A program made the translations under genes and the position numbers. From Thiobacillus sp. (GTDB lineage: Bacteria > Pseudomonadota > Gammaproteobacteria > Burkholderiales > Thiobacillaceae): a stretch of DNA of 16,008 nucleotides. Shown one piece after another: positions 9,174 through 16,008 of this stretch; positions within the stretch are counted from its first letter, which is position 1; every line of letters starts with the position of its first letter. A model generated the notes under the pieces. It did not search any database, was not told the DNA's origin, and saw only the letters and a list, made by a program, of their open reading frames with translations. Location: contig JANJUT010000242.1 in the NCBI GenBank assembly GCA_024710445.1, forward strand, positions 1 through 16,008, in the 5' to 3' direction.

Positions 9174-11065
9174 GGCTGTCGACTCCGCTCAAGAATCTGG
9201 ATCGTGAACTGGCGCGTTTTCATGGGCGCCTGAAAATTGGCGCGATCATGGTCGGGTTGCTGGCAACGGCGCTGCTGGCGCGCGCCTTCTATCTGCAAAT
9301 CGTGCAGCATGATCATTACATCCAGCGTGCCGAGAATAACCGGATTTCGCTGGTCCCGACTGCACCCAACCGCGGCCTGATTCTTGATCGCAAGGACCGG
9401 ATTCTGGCCGAAAACTACTCGGCGTATACGCTGGAAATCACCCGCGCCGAGATGGCGAGCCTGGAGCAGACGCTGGTCGAACTGGGCAAGTTGATCGAAA
9501 TCACGCCAGGACAGCTGCGACGTTTCCGCCGCCTGTTGAGCGAGTCGCATGAGTTCGAAACGGTACCGCTGAAGAGTAAATTGACAGACGAGGAAGTCGC
9601 GGTGCTCGCGGCCAACCGTTACCGTTTGCCGGGCGTGGAAGTGAAGGCACGGCTGTTCCGCAATTACCAGGCCGGGCCGGGCATGGCGCATGTGGTTGGC
9701 TTTATCGGCCGCATCAACGACCGCGACCTGAAGCGGTTGCGCGAGGATGGGCGCGACCAGAACTACAAGGGTAGCGCCCACATCGGCAAGACCGGGCTGG
9801 AGCAGAGTTATGAAACCCTGCTGCATGGGCGCACCGGCTTCGATCAGATGGAGACCGACTCCAGCGGCCGCGCGGTGCGCATGTTGTCGCGCATACCGCC
9901 GGTGCCGGGCAAGGATCTGCGTCTGTTTCTGGACCTGGAATTGCAGGCCGTGGCCGAGCATGCGTTTGGCGATTATCTGGGCGGGCTGGTGGCGCTGGAC
10001 CCGAATACCGGCGGGGTGCTGGCGCTGGTGAGCAAGCCGGGCTTCGACCCCAACCTGTTCATCGACGGCATCGATCCGGAAACCTGGAAGGAACTGAATG
10101 AATCGCCAGACCGTCCGATGGTCAATCGCGTGCTGCGCGGCATCTATCCGCCGGGATCGACCATCAAGCCCTTGATGGCGCTGGCCGGCCTGGAACTGGG
10201 GTTGCGCAAACCTTCGGACAGCATCGTTGATCCAGGGTATTACAGCCTGCCCAACAGCCGTCACCAGTTTCGCGACTGGAAAGCAGGGGGGCATGGCGTG
10301 GTCGATATGCGCCGGGCCATCACGCAGTCCTGTGATACCTATTTTTATCGACTGGCCGTGGATATGGGGATCGACCGGATGCACGATTACCTGGCGAAAT
10401 TCGGGTTGGGTGAAAAAAGCGGCATAGACCTGGATGGGGAGTCGTCCGGTTTGTTGCCGTCGCGGGAATGGAAGCAGCGGCGCTGGAATAAAGTCTGGTA
10501 CCCCGGCGAGACGGTGATTGCAGGAATCGGGCAGGGCTATCACCTGACCACGCCGCTGCAACTGGTGACCGCCACGGCCATGCTTGCCAACGGCGGCAAG
10601 CGGATCGAGCCACGTCTGGTGCAAGCGGTACGCGATCCGCTCAGCCACGCCTGGCAGGCCCGGCCACCCGTAACCCACGCGCAGGTGCCGATCGACCCCG
10701 CCCATCTTGATGTGGTGCGCGCAGGCATGATGGACGTGATGCGTCCGGGCGGCACGGCAGCAGCCGCCGCCGCAGGCGCGGCCTATACCATCGCCGGCAA
10801 AACCGGCACCGCGCAAGTGGTGGGGATCAAGCAGGGGGCCAAATATGACGCCAAACGACTGGCGCGGAAACTTCAGGATCACGCCTTGTTTATTGCCTAT
10901 GCGCCCGCCGAAAACCCGACCATTGCGATCGCCGTGATGGTTGAAAACGGCGGGCATGGCGGCGGGACGGCAGCGCCGATTGCGCGTGCCGTGTTTGATT
11001 TCTACCTGACCGGGAAACGGCCTGGCAGCATGAACCTGGAGGCGAACGATGCCGCCGCGGACTAG
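9170..11065 (+). CDS. mrdA: Penicillin-binding protein 2, peptidoglycan DD-transpeptidase
   Basis: Monofunctional class B PBP that cross-links new peptidoglycan during elongation, partnered with RodA. The 631-residue product has a single N-terminal membrane anchor (about 22-42), a pedestal or dimerisation region (about 60-240) and a transpeptidase domain. The catalytic motifs are all intact: Ser330-x-x-Lys333 in PPGSTIKPL, Ser387-Cys388-Asp389 in TQSCDTYFY and Lys544-Thr545-Gly546 in GKTGTAQV. SCD instead of SxN is normal for PBP2. I chose the ATG at 9170, which overlaps the mreD stop (ATGA) and gives MRLSTPLKNLDREL. An upstream in-frame start would add 20 residues from inside mreD and is unlikely. 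The 3' end overlaps rodA by 17 bases. Confidence 0.98.
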   Translation: MRLSTPLKNLDRELARFHGRLKIGAIMVGLLATALLARAFYLQIVQHDHYIQRAENNRISLVPTAPNRGLILDRKDRILAENYSAYTLEITRAEMASLEQTLVELGKLIEITPGQLRRFRRLLSESHEFETVPLKSKLTDEEVAVLAANRYRLPGVEVKARLFRNYQAGPGMAHVVGFIGRINDRDLKRLREDGRDQNYKGSAHIGKTGLEQSYETLLHGRTGFDQMETDSSGRAVRMLSRIPPVPGKDLRLFLDLELQAVAEHAFGDYLGGLVALDPNTGGVLALVSKPGFDPNLFIDGIDPETWKELNESPDRPMVNRVLRGIYPPGSTIKPLMALAGLELGLRKPSDSIVDPGYYSLPNSRHQFRDWKAGGHGVVDMRRAITQSCDTYFYRLAVDMGIDRMHDYLAKFGLGEKSGIDLDGESSGLLPSREWKQRRWNKVWYPGETVIAGIGQGYHLTTPLQLVTATAMLANGGKRIEPRLVQAVRDPLSHAWQARPPVTHAQVPIDPAHLDVVRAGMMDVMRPGGTAAAAAAGAAYTIAGKTGTAQVVGIKQGAKYDAKRLARKLQDHALFIAYAPAENPTIAIAVMVENGGHGGGTAAPIARAVFDFYLTGKRPGSMNLEANDAAAD

Positions 11066-12152
11066 CCACTGGATCGTGCGCCGCCTGAGTCATCTGGACG
11101 GCATGTTGTTGTTGCTGGTACTGGCGGTGCTGGGCATCAGTCTGGCGGTGGTGGCGAGCGCATCGGGACAAAGCCCAGCGCGCATCACGGGCCATCTGAT
11201 CAATATCGGGCTTGCGTTGTCGGTCATGGTGGTGATGGCCAATGTGCCGCCGCATATTTTGTCCAAGGTCGGCCCGCCGTTGTATGCGGCCGGGGTGGTG
11301 TTGCTGATAGGCGTGGCCCTGTTCGGTGAAATTCGCAATGGCTCGCGGCGCTGGCTGAATCTGGGCTTCATGGCGTTTCAGCCGTCGGAACTGCTGAAGC
11401 TGGCGCTGCCGCTGATGCTGGCCTGGTATTTTCAGCGCAACGAAGCGATATTGCGCGCCAAGCATTATTCAATAGGCGGCTTGCTGCTGCTGGTTCCTTT
11501 TCTGCTCACGCTGCGCCAGCCCGATCTGGGCACGGCCTTGATGCTGGGCGCCTCGGGCTTTTACCTGCTGTTTTTCGCCGGCTTGCCATGGAGGGCGATT
11601 TTTGGCGGCGCCACACTGGGCGCGGCAAGTCTGCCCGTGGTGTGGGGCATGATGCACGACTACCAGCATCGCCGCGTACTGACGCTGCTCGACCCCACGG
11701 CCGATCCGCTGGGGGATGGCTATCACATCATTCAGTCGACCATCGCGATCGGCTCGGGCGGATTGTTTGGCAAGGGCTGGATGCAGGGCACCCAAAACCA
11801 GCTCGATTTCATTCCCGAGCGGACCACCGATTTTATTTACGCTGTATTTGGCGAAGAGTTTGGTTATGCCGGCGCAATTATTCTGGTGGGCCTGTATCTG
11901 GCCATCGTTGCGCGCGGGCTCATCATTGCCGCACGTGCGCCTACCTTGTTTGGGCGATTGATGGCCGCCACGCTGAGCCTGAACCTGTTCACCTATGTGT
12001 TCGTCAACATGGGGATGGTGTCGGGCATTCTGCCGGTGGTGGGCGTACCGCTGCCGCTGATGAGCTATGGAGGAACCGCACTCATCACCCTGTTGCTGGG
12101 CGTGGGTATCCTGATGAGCGTGGCATCGCATCGTCAGCTCAATAAAACCTGA
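11049..12152 (+). CDS. rodA: Peptidoglycan glycosyltransferase RodA (SEDS family)
   Basis: RodA polymerises lipid II into glycan strands in complex with PBP2. The 367-residue product has about ten membrane segments. Conserved SEDS residues are present: NGSRRWLNLGFMAFQPSE (Arg and Glu114) and the catalytic Asp261 in FIPERTTDFIYAVFGEEFG. The C-terminal GVPLPLMSYGGTALITLLL block is also typical. The ATG at 11049 is preceded by a strong TGGAGG (11037-11042) and lies inside the end of mrdA, so the two are coupled. A TGAGG at the rodA stop probably serves as ribosome-binding site for what follows. Confidence 0.97.
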   Translation: MPPRTSHWIVRRLSHLDGMLLLLVLAVLGISLAVVASASGQSPARITGHLINIGLALSVMVVMANVPPHILSKVGPPLYAAGVVLLIGVALFGEIRNGSRRWLNLGFMAFQPSELLKLALPLMLAWYFQRNEAILRAKHYSIGGLLLLVPFLLTLRQPDLGTALMLGASGFYLLFFAGLPWRAIFGGATLGAASLPVVWGMMHDYQHRRVLTLLDPTADPLGDGYHIIQSTIAIGSGGLFGKGWMQGTQNQLDFIPERTTDFIYAVFGEEFGYAGAIILVGLYLAIVARGLIIAARAPTLFGRLMAATLSLNLFTYVFVNMGMVSGILPVVGVPLPLMSYGGTALITLLLGVGILMSVASHRQLNKT

Positions 12153-12160
12153 GGCGTAAA

Positions 12161-12169
12161 ATGCGATGA
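12161..12169 (+). other. Three-codon minimal ORF (ATG CGA TGA) overlapping the rlpA start
   Basis: An ATG at 12161 lies about 6 bases after GAGG (12151-12154), the best Shine-Dalgarno spacing in this junction. It is followed by CGA and then TGA, which overlaps the rlpA ATG codons at 12166 and 12169. It may be chance or a start-stop element that influences reinitiation at rlpA. Confidence 0.25.
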
Positions 12170-12987
12170 TGAAAACGATTTCAGTTCTGGTCATGGCTGC
12201 GGCACTGGCTTTGGGAGGCTGTAGCAGCGCCCCTCCCAAGAAGTTGCCGCCGGCTGCGCAAACCAGGGGCGGCGGCTATTACCTGGATGATGGTCCCGAG
12301 GCCAACCCGCCGGCCAATCTGGACTCGATTCCGGATGCGGTGCCCCGCGCCGAACCGCTCCATCGCTTCGCCAATCGTAGCTACGTTGCGCTGGGCAAAC
12401 CCTATACGCCCCAGACCGAGCGCCGCGCCACGAGCGAAGAAGGGCTGGCTTCCTGGTATGGCCGCCGCTTTCACGGCAAGAAAACCGCGTCGGGGGAACT
12501 GTACGACATGTACGCCATGACGGCCGCCCATCCGACCCTGCCGATCCCCAGTTATGCGCGGGTCACATCGCTTGCCAATGGCAAGAGCGTGGTGGTGCGC
12601 ATCAATGATCGCGGGCCCTTTCATAGCAGCCGTATCATCGATTTGTCGTATACCGCCGCGCACAAGCTGGGTTACCTGGGGAAGGGGAGCGCGCGGGTGC
12701 GGGTGGAAAGCATCGACCCCGACGCCTACGATACGCAGGGAGAGGCATTGCAGGGCGGGATTTATCTTCAGGTCGGCGCATTTTCGCAGCAGGACAACGC
12801 CCAGCAATTGCTTGGACGCCTGACCCGTGAGCTTGAAGTGGATTCCAGCCGTACCCGGATCGTGCTCAGCGGCATGCTGCATCGCGTGCAACTCGGGCCG
12901 TATTTCAATGATGACGAGGCCAGGGCCGACCGTGTGCGGTTACGGGAACGTCTTGACCTGAATGCGGTCATGGTCAAGCGCGATTGA
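12166..12987 (+). CDS. rlpA: RlpA, septal/peptidoglycan lytic transglycosylase lipoprotein with SPOR domain
   Basis: Outer-membrane-type lipoprotein that cleaves peptidoglycan strands lacking stem peptides. The 273-residue product begins with a lipoprotein signal (MMKTISVLVMAAALALGGC) with Cys19 as the lipidated residue. The double-psi beta-barrel domain spans about 92-182 and keeps the three residues known to matter in Pseudomonas RlpA at the same spacing: Glu111 (SGELYDM), His122 (TAAHPTLP) and Asp148 (INDRGPF). A SPOR domain, which binds denuded glycan, occupies about 197-272 (GGIYLQVGAFSQQDNAQQLL). The start may be the ATG at 12166 or the adjacent one at 12169. It lies 13 bases after rodA. 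Its stop TGA shares one base with the next start (TGATG). It appears catalytically competent. Confidence 0.95.
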   Translation: MMKTISVLVMAAALALGGCSSAPPKKLPPAAQTRGGGYYLDDGPEANPPANLDSIPDAVPRAEPLHRFANRSYVALGKPYTPQTERRATSEEGLASWYGRRFHGKKTASGELYDMYAMTAAHPTLPIPSYARVTSLANGKSVVVRINDRGPFHSSRIIDLSYTAAHKLGYLGKGSARVRVESIDPDAYDTQGEALQGGIYLQVGAFSQQDNAQQLLGRLTRELEVDSSRTRIVLSGMLHRVQLGPYFNDDEARADRVRLRERLDLNAVMVKRD

Positions 12988-14117
12988 TGAAGAGATTGAA
13001 TATGAAAGTATGGTGGGTTGGATTGCTGTGTTTGCTGTCGGCCTCGGCGTGGGCCGAACCCAGCGGAATCGCATCGCGCGCATGGGTGTTGATCGACCAG
13101 GCCAGTGGCCATGAACTGGCTGCGCATCAGGCGGATCTGCCGCTGGCGCCGGCTTCCCTGACCCAGTTGATGACAGCATATGTGTTGCTCGGTGATATCC
13201 ACAAAAACAAGCTGAGCCTGGGCGAGACCGTGACCGTACCGGAAGCCGCGACACAGGCCGATGGCGCGCGCATCTTTCTCAAGGCAGGCGATAAAGTAAG
13301 CATCGATTCCCTGTTGCAAGCCATGCTGGTGCAGTCGGCCAGCGATGCCACGCTTACCCTGGTGATGACGGCCAGCGGCAGCGAGGCCGCTTTTGTCGAA
13401 CGCATGAACCGTGAAGCCAGGCGGCTTGGCATGAGTAAAACCCATTTCATGAATGCAACCGGGCTGACCGAACCCGGCCATGCGTCGAGTGCGCGCGATC
13501 TCGCCTTGCTCGGGCGTGCGCTGGTACGTGACTTTCCGGATCGCCTGGGCTTTTTCAGCCAGAAAGAACTCGCCATCATGGGGTTGACGCACTACAACGA
13601 CAATCGGCTGTTATGGCGTGACAGCACGGTAACCGGGTTGAAAGTCGGACGAACCGTCCAGGCCGGATATTGCATGGTGGCATCGGCAAAGCGCGGCGGG
13701 CAACGCCGGATAGCCGTGGTGCTGGGCGCGCGATCGGATGCGCAGCGTACCCAGGAAGGCCTGAAATTGCTCAACTACGGCTTCGAGAATTTCGACAGCG
13801 TCAAGCTTTACCGCGCACAGCAACCGGTCAAGACCGTAGATCTTTATCGGGGTGCGCGTTCCACGGTCAGCATGGGGTTCATGCAGGATTTTTACCTGCT
13901 GGTACCACGTGGGGCCTCCAGTCGTGTCAAGGCAGAAGTGATCACCCGGCGCCCTGTCGTCGCACCGGTCAGCAGAGGCAGCCGCATGGGCACCCTGCGA
14001 CTGACGCTCGATGGCAAGTTGCTGGGCGACTACCCGCTGGTCGCGCTGCATGATGTCAGTGTCGCAGGCATCCTCGGGCGCGGCTGGGATTCGATCCGCC
14101 TCTTCTTCGCACGATGA
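12987..14117 (+). CDS. DacA/PBP5-like protein lacking all three penicillin-binding catalytic motifs (probable pseudoenzyme)
   Basis: The homology is clear: signal peptide (residues 1-23, LLCLLSASAWA then EPSG), D-Ala-D-Ala carboxypeptidase fold with FMNATGL (154-160) and NRLLWRD (206-212), the PBP5 C-terminal domain (about 263-355, NYGFENFDSVKLY) and an amphipathic end (GWDSIRLFFAR). Normal PBP5 removes the terminal D-Ala from pentapeptides using SxxK, SxN and KTG. Here the first motif is SLTQ: Ser57 remains but the general-base Lys is Gln60 (CAG at 13164-13166). The second is SAS (117-119), lacking Asn. The third is KVG (219-221). Such a protein should not work as a normal carboxypeptidase, though it might still bind peptidoglycan. 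The frame is fully open at 376 residues. ATG 13002 with AAGAGA upstream is an alternative start that still keeps a signal peptide. It sits where dacA usually is, between rlpA and dat. Confidence 0.9.
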   Translation: MKRLNMKVWWVGLLCLLSASAWAEPSGIASRAWVLIDQASGHELAAHQADLPLAPASLTQLMTAYVLLGDIHKNKLSLGETVTVPEAATQADGARIFLKAGDKVSIDSLLQAMLVQSASDATLTLVMTASGSEAAFVERMNREARRLGMSKTHFMNATGLTEPGHASSARDLALLGRALVRDFPDRLGFFSQKELAIMGLTHYNDNRLLWRDSTVTGLKVGRTVQAGYCMVASAKRGGQRRIAVVLGARSDAQRTQEGLKLLNYGFENFDSVKLYRAQQPVKTVDLYRGARSTVSMGFMQDFYLLVPRGASSRVKAEVITRRPVVAPVSRGSRMGTLRLTLDGKLLGDYPLVALHDVSVAGILGRGWDSIRLFFAR

Positions 14118-14962
14118 GCGTTTATCTGAACGGCGAGTTCATGCCGCTGGCCGAGGCGAAAGTGCCGGTGCTCGACCGGGGTTTTGTGTTTGGCGATGGC
14201 GTCTATGAACTGGTGCCGGTGTATTCGGGGCAGCCGTTTCGCCTCGACCATCACCTGAGCCGCTTGCAAGCCAGTCTGGATGGCATCCGCCTGGCCAATC
14301 CACACGATGTGCAAACCTGGCGTGACCTGGTCCTGCAGCTGATCGCCTTGCAGGATGCACCTGATCTGTCGATTTACATTCAGGTCACCCGGGGCGTGGC
14401 ACCACGCGACCACCCTTTTCCCCAAGAGGTATCGCCCACGGTGTTCATGATGGCGCAGCCATTGGCCACCGCCCCGGCTGAATTGAAGGCAAGCGGGGTG
14501 TGCGCCGTGACGGCAGTCGACAACCGCTGGCTGCGCTGCAACATCAAATCGATAGCCTTGCTGCCGAATATTCTGCTGCGACAGCAGGCGGTGGATGCCG
14601 GATGCGCCGAGACCGTCATGTTGCGCGACGGCTGGCTGACCGAAGGCACGGCGAGCAATATTTTCGTGGTGAAGGACGGCGTGCTGCTGGCCCCGCCGCC
14701 GTCTAACCTGATGTTGACCGGGGTGACCTACGATGTGGTGCTGGAACTGGCCGCCGCCCACGGCATCCCTCATCAGGTGCGGCCGATCAGCGAAGCCGAG
14801 GTGCGCAGCGCCGACGAACTGTGGATGACTTCATCCACCAAGGAAATCATGGCCATCGTCAAACTCGATGGCGTCGCAGTGGGTACAGGCGTGCCGGGCC
14901 CGCTGGCACAACGGATGGATGCGTTGTATCAGATATTCAAGAAACAGGTCATGCGGGCATGA
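14114..14962 (+). CDS. dat: D-amino-acid (D-alanine) transaminase, class IV PLP aminotransferase
   Basis: Interconverts D-alanine + 2-oxoglutarate with pyruvate + D-glutamate in the cytoplasm, linking D-Ala and D-Glu pools for peptidoglycan. The 282-residue product has the fold-IV landmarks: N-terminal YLNGEFMPLAEAKVPVLDRG, the PLP lysine Lys145 in CNIKSIALLP and Glu177 in LTEGTASNIF. These two numbers coincide with the Bacillus D-amino-acid transaminase. The RDHPFP region near residue 98 is typical of D-specific members and argues against a branched-chain (IlvE) or aminodeoxychorismate lyase (PabC) assignment, though class IV proteins are easily confused. The ATG overlaps the previous stop (ATGA); the end overlaps ybeD in the same way. 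Confidence 0.88.
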   Translation: MSVYLNGEFMPLAEAKVPVLDRGFVFGDGVYELVPVYSGQPFRLDHHLSRLQASLDGIRLANPHDVQTWRDLVLQLIALQDAPDLSIYIQVTRGVAPRDHPFPQEVSPTVFMMAQPLATAPAELKASGVCAVTAVDNRWLRCNIKSIALLPNILLRQQAVDAGCAETVMLRDGWLTEGTASNIFVVKDGVLLAPPPSNLMLTGVTYDVVLELAAAHGIPHQVRPISEAEVRSADELWMTSSTKEIMAIVKLDGVAVGTGVPGPLAQRMDALYQIFKKQVMRA

Positions 14963-15225
14963 GTGAAGAAGACACCCTCCTGAAATTTCCCACCGACTTC
15001 CCCATCAAGATCATGGGTGAGCGCCGCGATGATTTCACGCAAACCATGGTGGACCTGGTGTTGCGTCATGCGCCCGATTTCAGGGCCGAAACCGTGGAAA
15101 TGCGCGCCTCCAGCAGCGGCAACTACCTTTCCGTCACGTGCACTGTGCGCGCTACTTCAAAAGCCCAGCTGGATGCGCTGTATCGTGAAATCACCGCTCA
15201 CCCCTGGGTGAAAATGGCGCTGTGA
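14959..15225 (+). CDS. ybeD: YbeD-family protein (DUF493)
   Basis: Small cytoplasmic protein of 88 residues with the ferredoxin-like, ACT-resembling fold known from E. coli YbeD. Recognisable features are [13 protein letters not shown] near the N-terminus, the variable central segment and [21 protein letters not shown], then a C-terminal [14 protein letters not shown]. The biochemical role is not established; it is regularly found next to lipB, and a link to lipoate metabolism is inferred only from that. It is joined to dat and lipB by 4-base overlaps (ATGA upstream, GTGA downstream). Confidence 0.92.
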   Translation: MSEEDTLLKFPTDFPIKIMGERRDDFTQTMVDLVLRHAPDFRAETVEMRASSSGNYLSVTCTVRATSKAQLDALYREITAHPWVKMAL

Positions 15226-15860
15226 GCGCGAGTGCCGTTGCGGTGAGCGAAGATCAGGCCATTGTTCGACAGTTGGGTCGAGTCGAGTACGAGCCGACCT
15301 GGCGGGCGATGCAGGCATTCACGGCAGCGCGTGCGCCCGATACGTCCGATGAACTCTGGGTGCTGGAACACCCCCCGGTATTCACCCAGGGCCAGGCGGG
15401 CAAGCCCGAACACCTGATCGCGGCCACCGATATTCCGGTTGTCCTGATTGACCGCGGCGGGCAAATCACCTATCACGGGCCCGGGCAGGTGGTGATCTAT
15501 GTGCTGGTTGATTTGCGACGGCGCGGCTACGGCATCCGCGAGCTGGTCACGCGCATGGAGCAGGCGGTGATCGATCTGTTGTCGGCGCACGGCGTCAACG
15601 CCGCAAGACAGCCTGGTGCGCCCGGCGTATATGTCGATGGCGCGAAAATCGCCGCGCTGGGCTTGCGCGTCAAACACGGCTGCACCTATCACGGGCTGGC
15701 CCTGAACGTGGACATGGACCTCAGTCCGTTTGCGGTCATCAACCCGTGTGGCTACGCCGGGATGGCGGTGACGCAATGCCGTGACCGTGGTGTGCGTGAA
15801 TCATCTCCGGCGTTAGGACAGGCGCTGGTGCGGAGGCTGGAACATGCGATTTATGGCTGA
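15222..15860 (+). CDS. lipB: Octanoyl-ACP:protein N-octanoyltransferase LipB
   Basis: Transfers octanoate from ACP to lipoyl domains of 2-oxoacid dehydrogenases and GcvH, the first step of lipoate synthesis. The 212-residue product carries the hallmark blocks [12 protein letters not shown] (49-60), [14 protein letters not shown] (78-91) and the catalytic dyad Lys142 ([10 protein letters not shown]) and Cys176 (INPCGYAGM), spaced as in E. coli. The start is a GTG at 15222 overlapping the ybeD stop (GTGA). A second in-frame GTG seven codons on is possible. lipA, its usual partner, is not seen in the 148 bases that follow. Confidence 0.96.
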   Translation: MSASAVAVSEDQAIVRQLGRVEYEPTWRAMQAFTAARAPDTSDELWVLEHPPVFTQGQAGKPEHLIAATDIPVVLIDRGGQITYHGPGQVVIYVLVDLRRRGYGIRELVTRMEQAVIDLLSAHGVNAARQPGAPGVYVDGAKIAALGLRVKHGCTYHGLALNVDMDLSPFAVINPCGYAGMAVTQCRDRGVRESSPALGQALVRRLEHAIYG

Positions 15861-16008
15861 TTGAAAAGCTAGTACGACAACCCATAAGTTTGCGTACATG
15901 CCGAGACGCGCATCCGCGCGCCGAGTGCGCGAAGCGAACCGCAGCCATAGTCGTTCCATGGCGAGGATGAGCGACAAAGCAATCGGTGATGCGGCGCGCG
16001 TCGAACAT
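15861..16008. other. Right-end stretch with no assigned gene; possible intergenic repeat
   Basis: After lipB no clear terminator or gene start is seen. The segment contains GC-rich, partly self-complementary sequence around 15903-15935 (GCGCATCCGCGCGC). It is open on the plus strand from an ATG at 15898 to the edge, but the product would be strongly Arg-rich with no recognised motif, and the minus strand is open too. Both look like by-products of composition. It could be an intergenic repeat element; the window holds only one copy. Confidence 0.3.

Noticed and set aside
8984..10957. Minus-strand open frame of over 650 codons opposite mreD and mrdA
   Set aside because: It is His-, Gln- and Arg-rich with no motif and is antisense to an intact PBP2 with all catalytic residues.
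12987..14117. Considered calling the DacA homologue a normal carboxypeptidase with a misread codon
   Set aside because: Three separate motifs are altered by different substitutions in frame; one sequencing error cannot explain that.
14114..14962. Branched-chain aminotransferase (IlvE) or aminodeoxychorismate lyase (PabC) for the class IV aminotransferase
   Set aside because: Length, residues 145 and 177, the RDHPFP segment and placement beside a dacA homologue fit D-amino-acid transaminase better.

Overview
The window looks like a chromosomal housekeeping segment of a betaproteobacterium. Gene content and order (gatC-gatA-gatB diverging from mreBCD-mrdA-rodA-rlpA-dacA-dat-ybeD-lipB) match what I know of the Nitrosomonadales, Thiobacillus and Gallionella kind of genome. 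The lineage call is inference from gene order and protein flavour; no marker was searched. There are no rRNA or tRNA genes, CRISPR arrays, IS elements or phage genes.

Layout. Bases 1-1265 (minus) hold an AmpG-type muropeptide permease that runs off the left edge and is broken by one in-frame TAA. It overlaps by 4 bases with xthA (exonuclease III, 1262-2041, minus). Divergent from xthA are pyrE (2082-2720) and a small exported DUF4124-type protein (2710-3303). A strong bidirectional hairpin terminator at 3339-3380 separates these from gatB, gatA and gatC (3389-6653, minus), which encode the tRNA-dependent amidotransferase. A GTGAGG-rich inverted repeat lies between gatA and gatB and encodes the last residues of GatA.

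From 6755 to 15860, ten plus-strand genes form one compact cluster: mreB, mreC, mreD, mrdA (PBP2), rodA, rlpA, a dacA homologue, a D-amino-acid transaminase, ybeD and lipB. Most junctions are ATGA or GTGA overlaps or very short gaps, so translational coupling is likely. MreBCD, PBP2 and RodA form the rod-shape elongation machine. RlpA is a lytic transglycosylase. The transaminase handles D-alanine and D-glutamate. YbeD and LipB sit at the lipoate end. The last 148 bases hold no convincing gene.

The most unusual feature is the dacA homologue (12987-14117). It has the full PBP5 layout (signal peptide, transpeptidase fold, C-terminal domain, amphipathic tail), but all three catalytic motifs are altered: SxxK is SLTQ, SxN is SAS and KTG is KVG. 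The reading frame is intact. This points to a retained, catalytically dead DD-carboxypeptidase, inside an operon whose other peptidoglycan enzymes keep their catalytic residues. The nonsense codon in ampG is a second lesion in a peptidoglycan-related gene of the same window.
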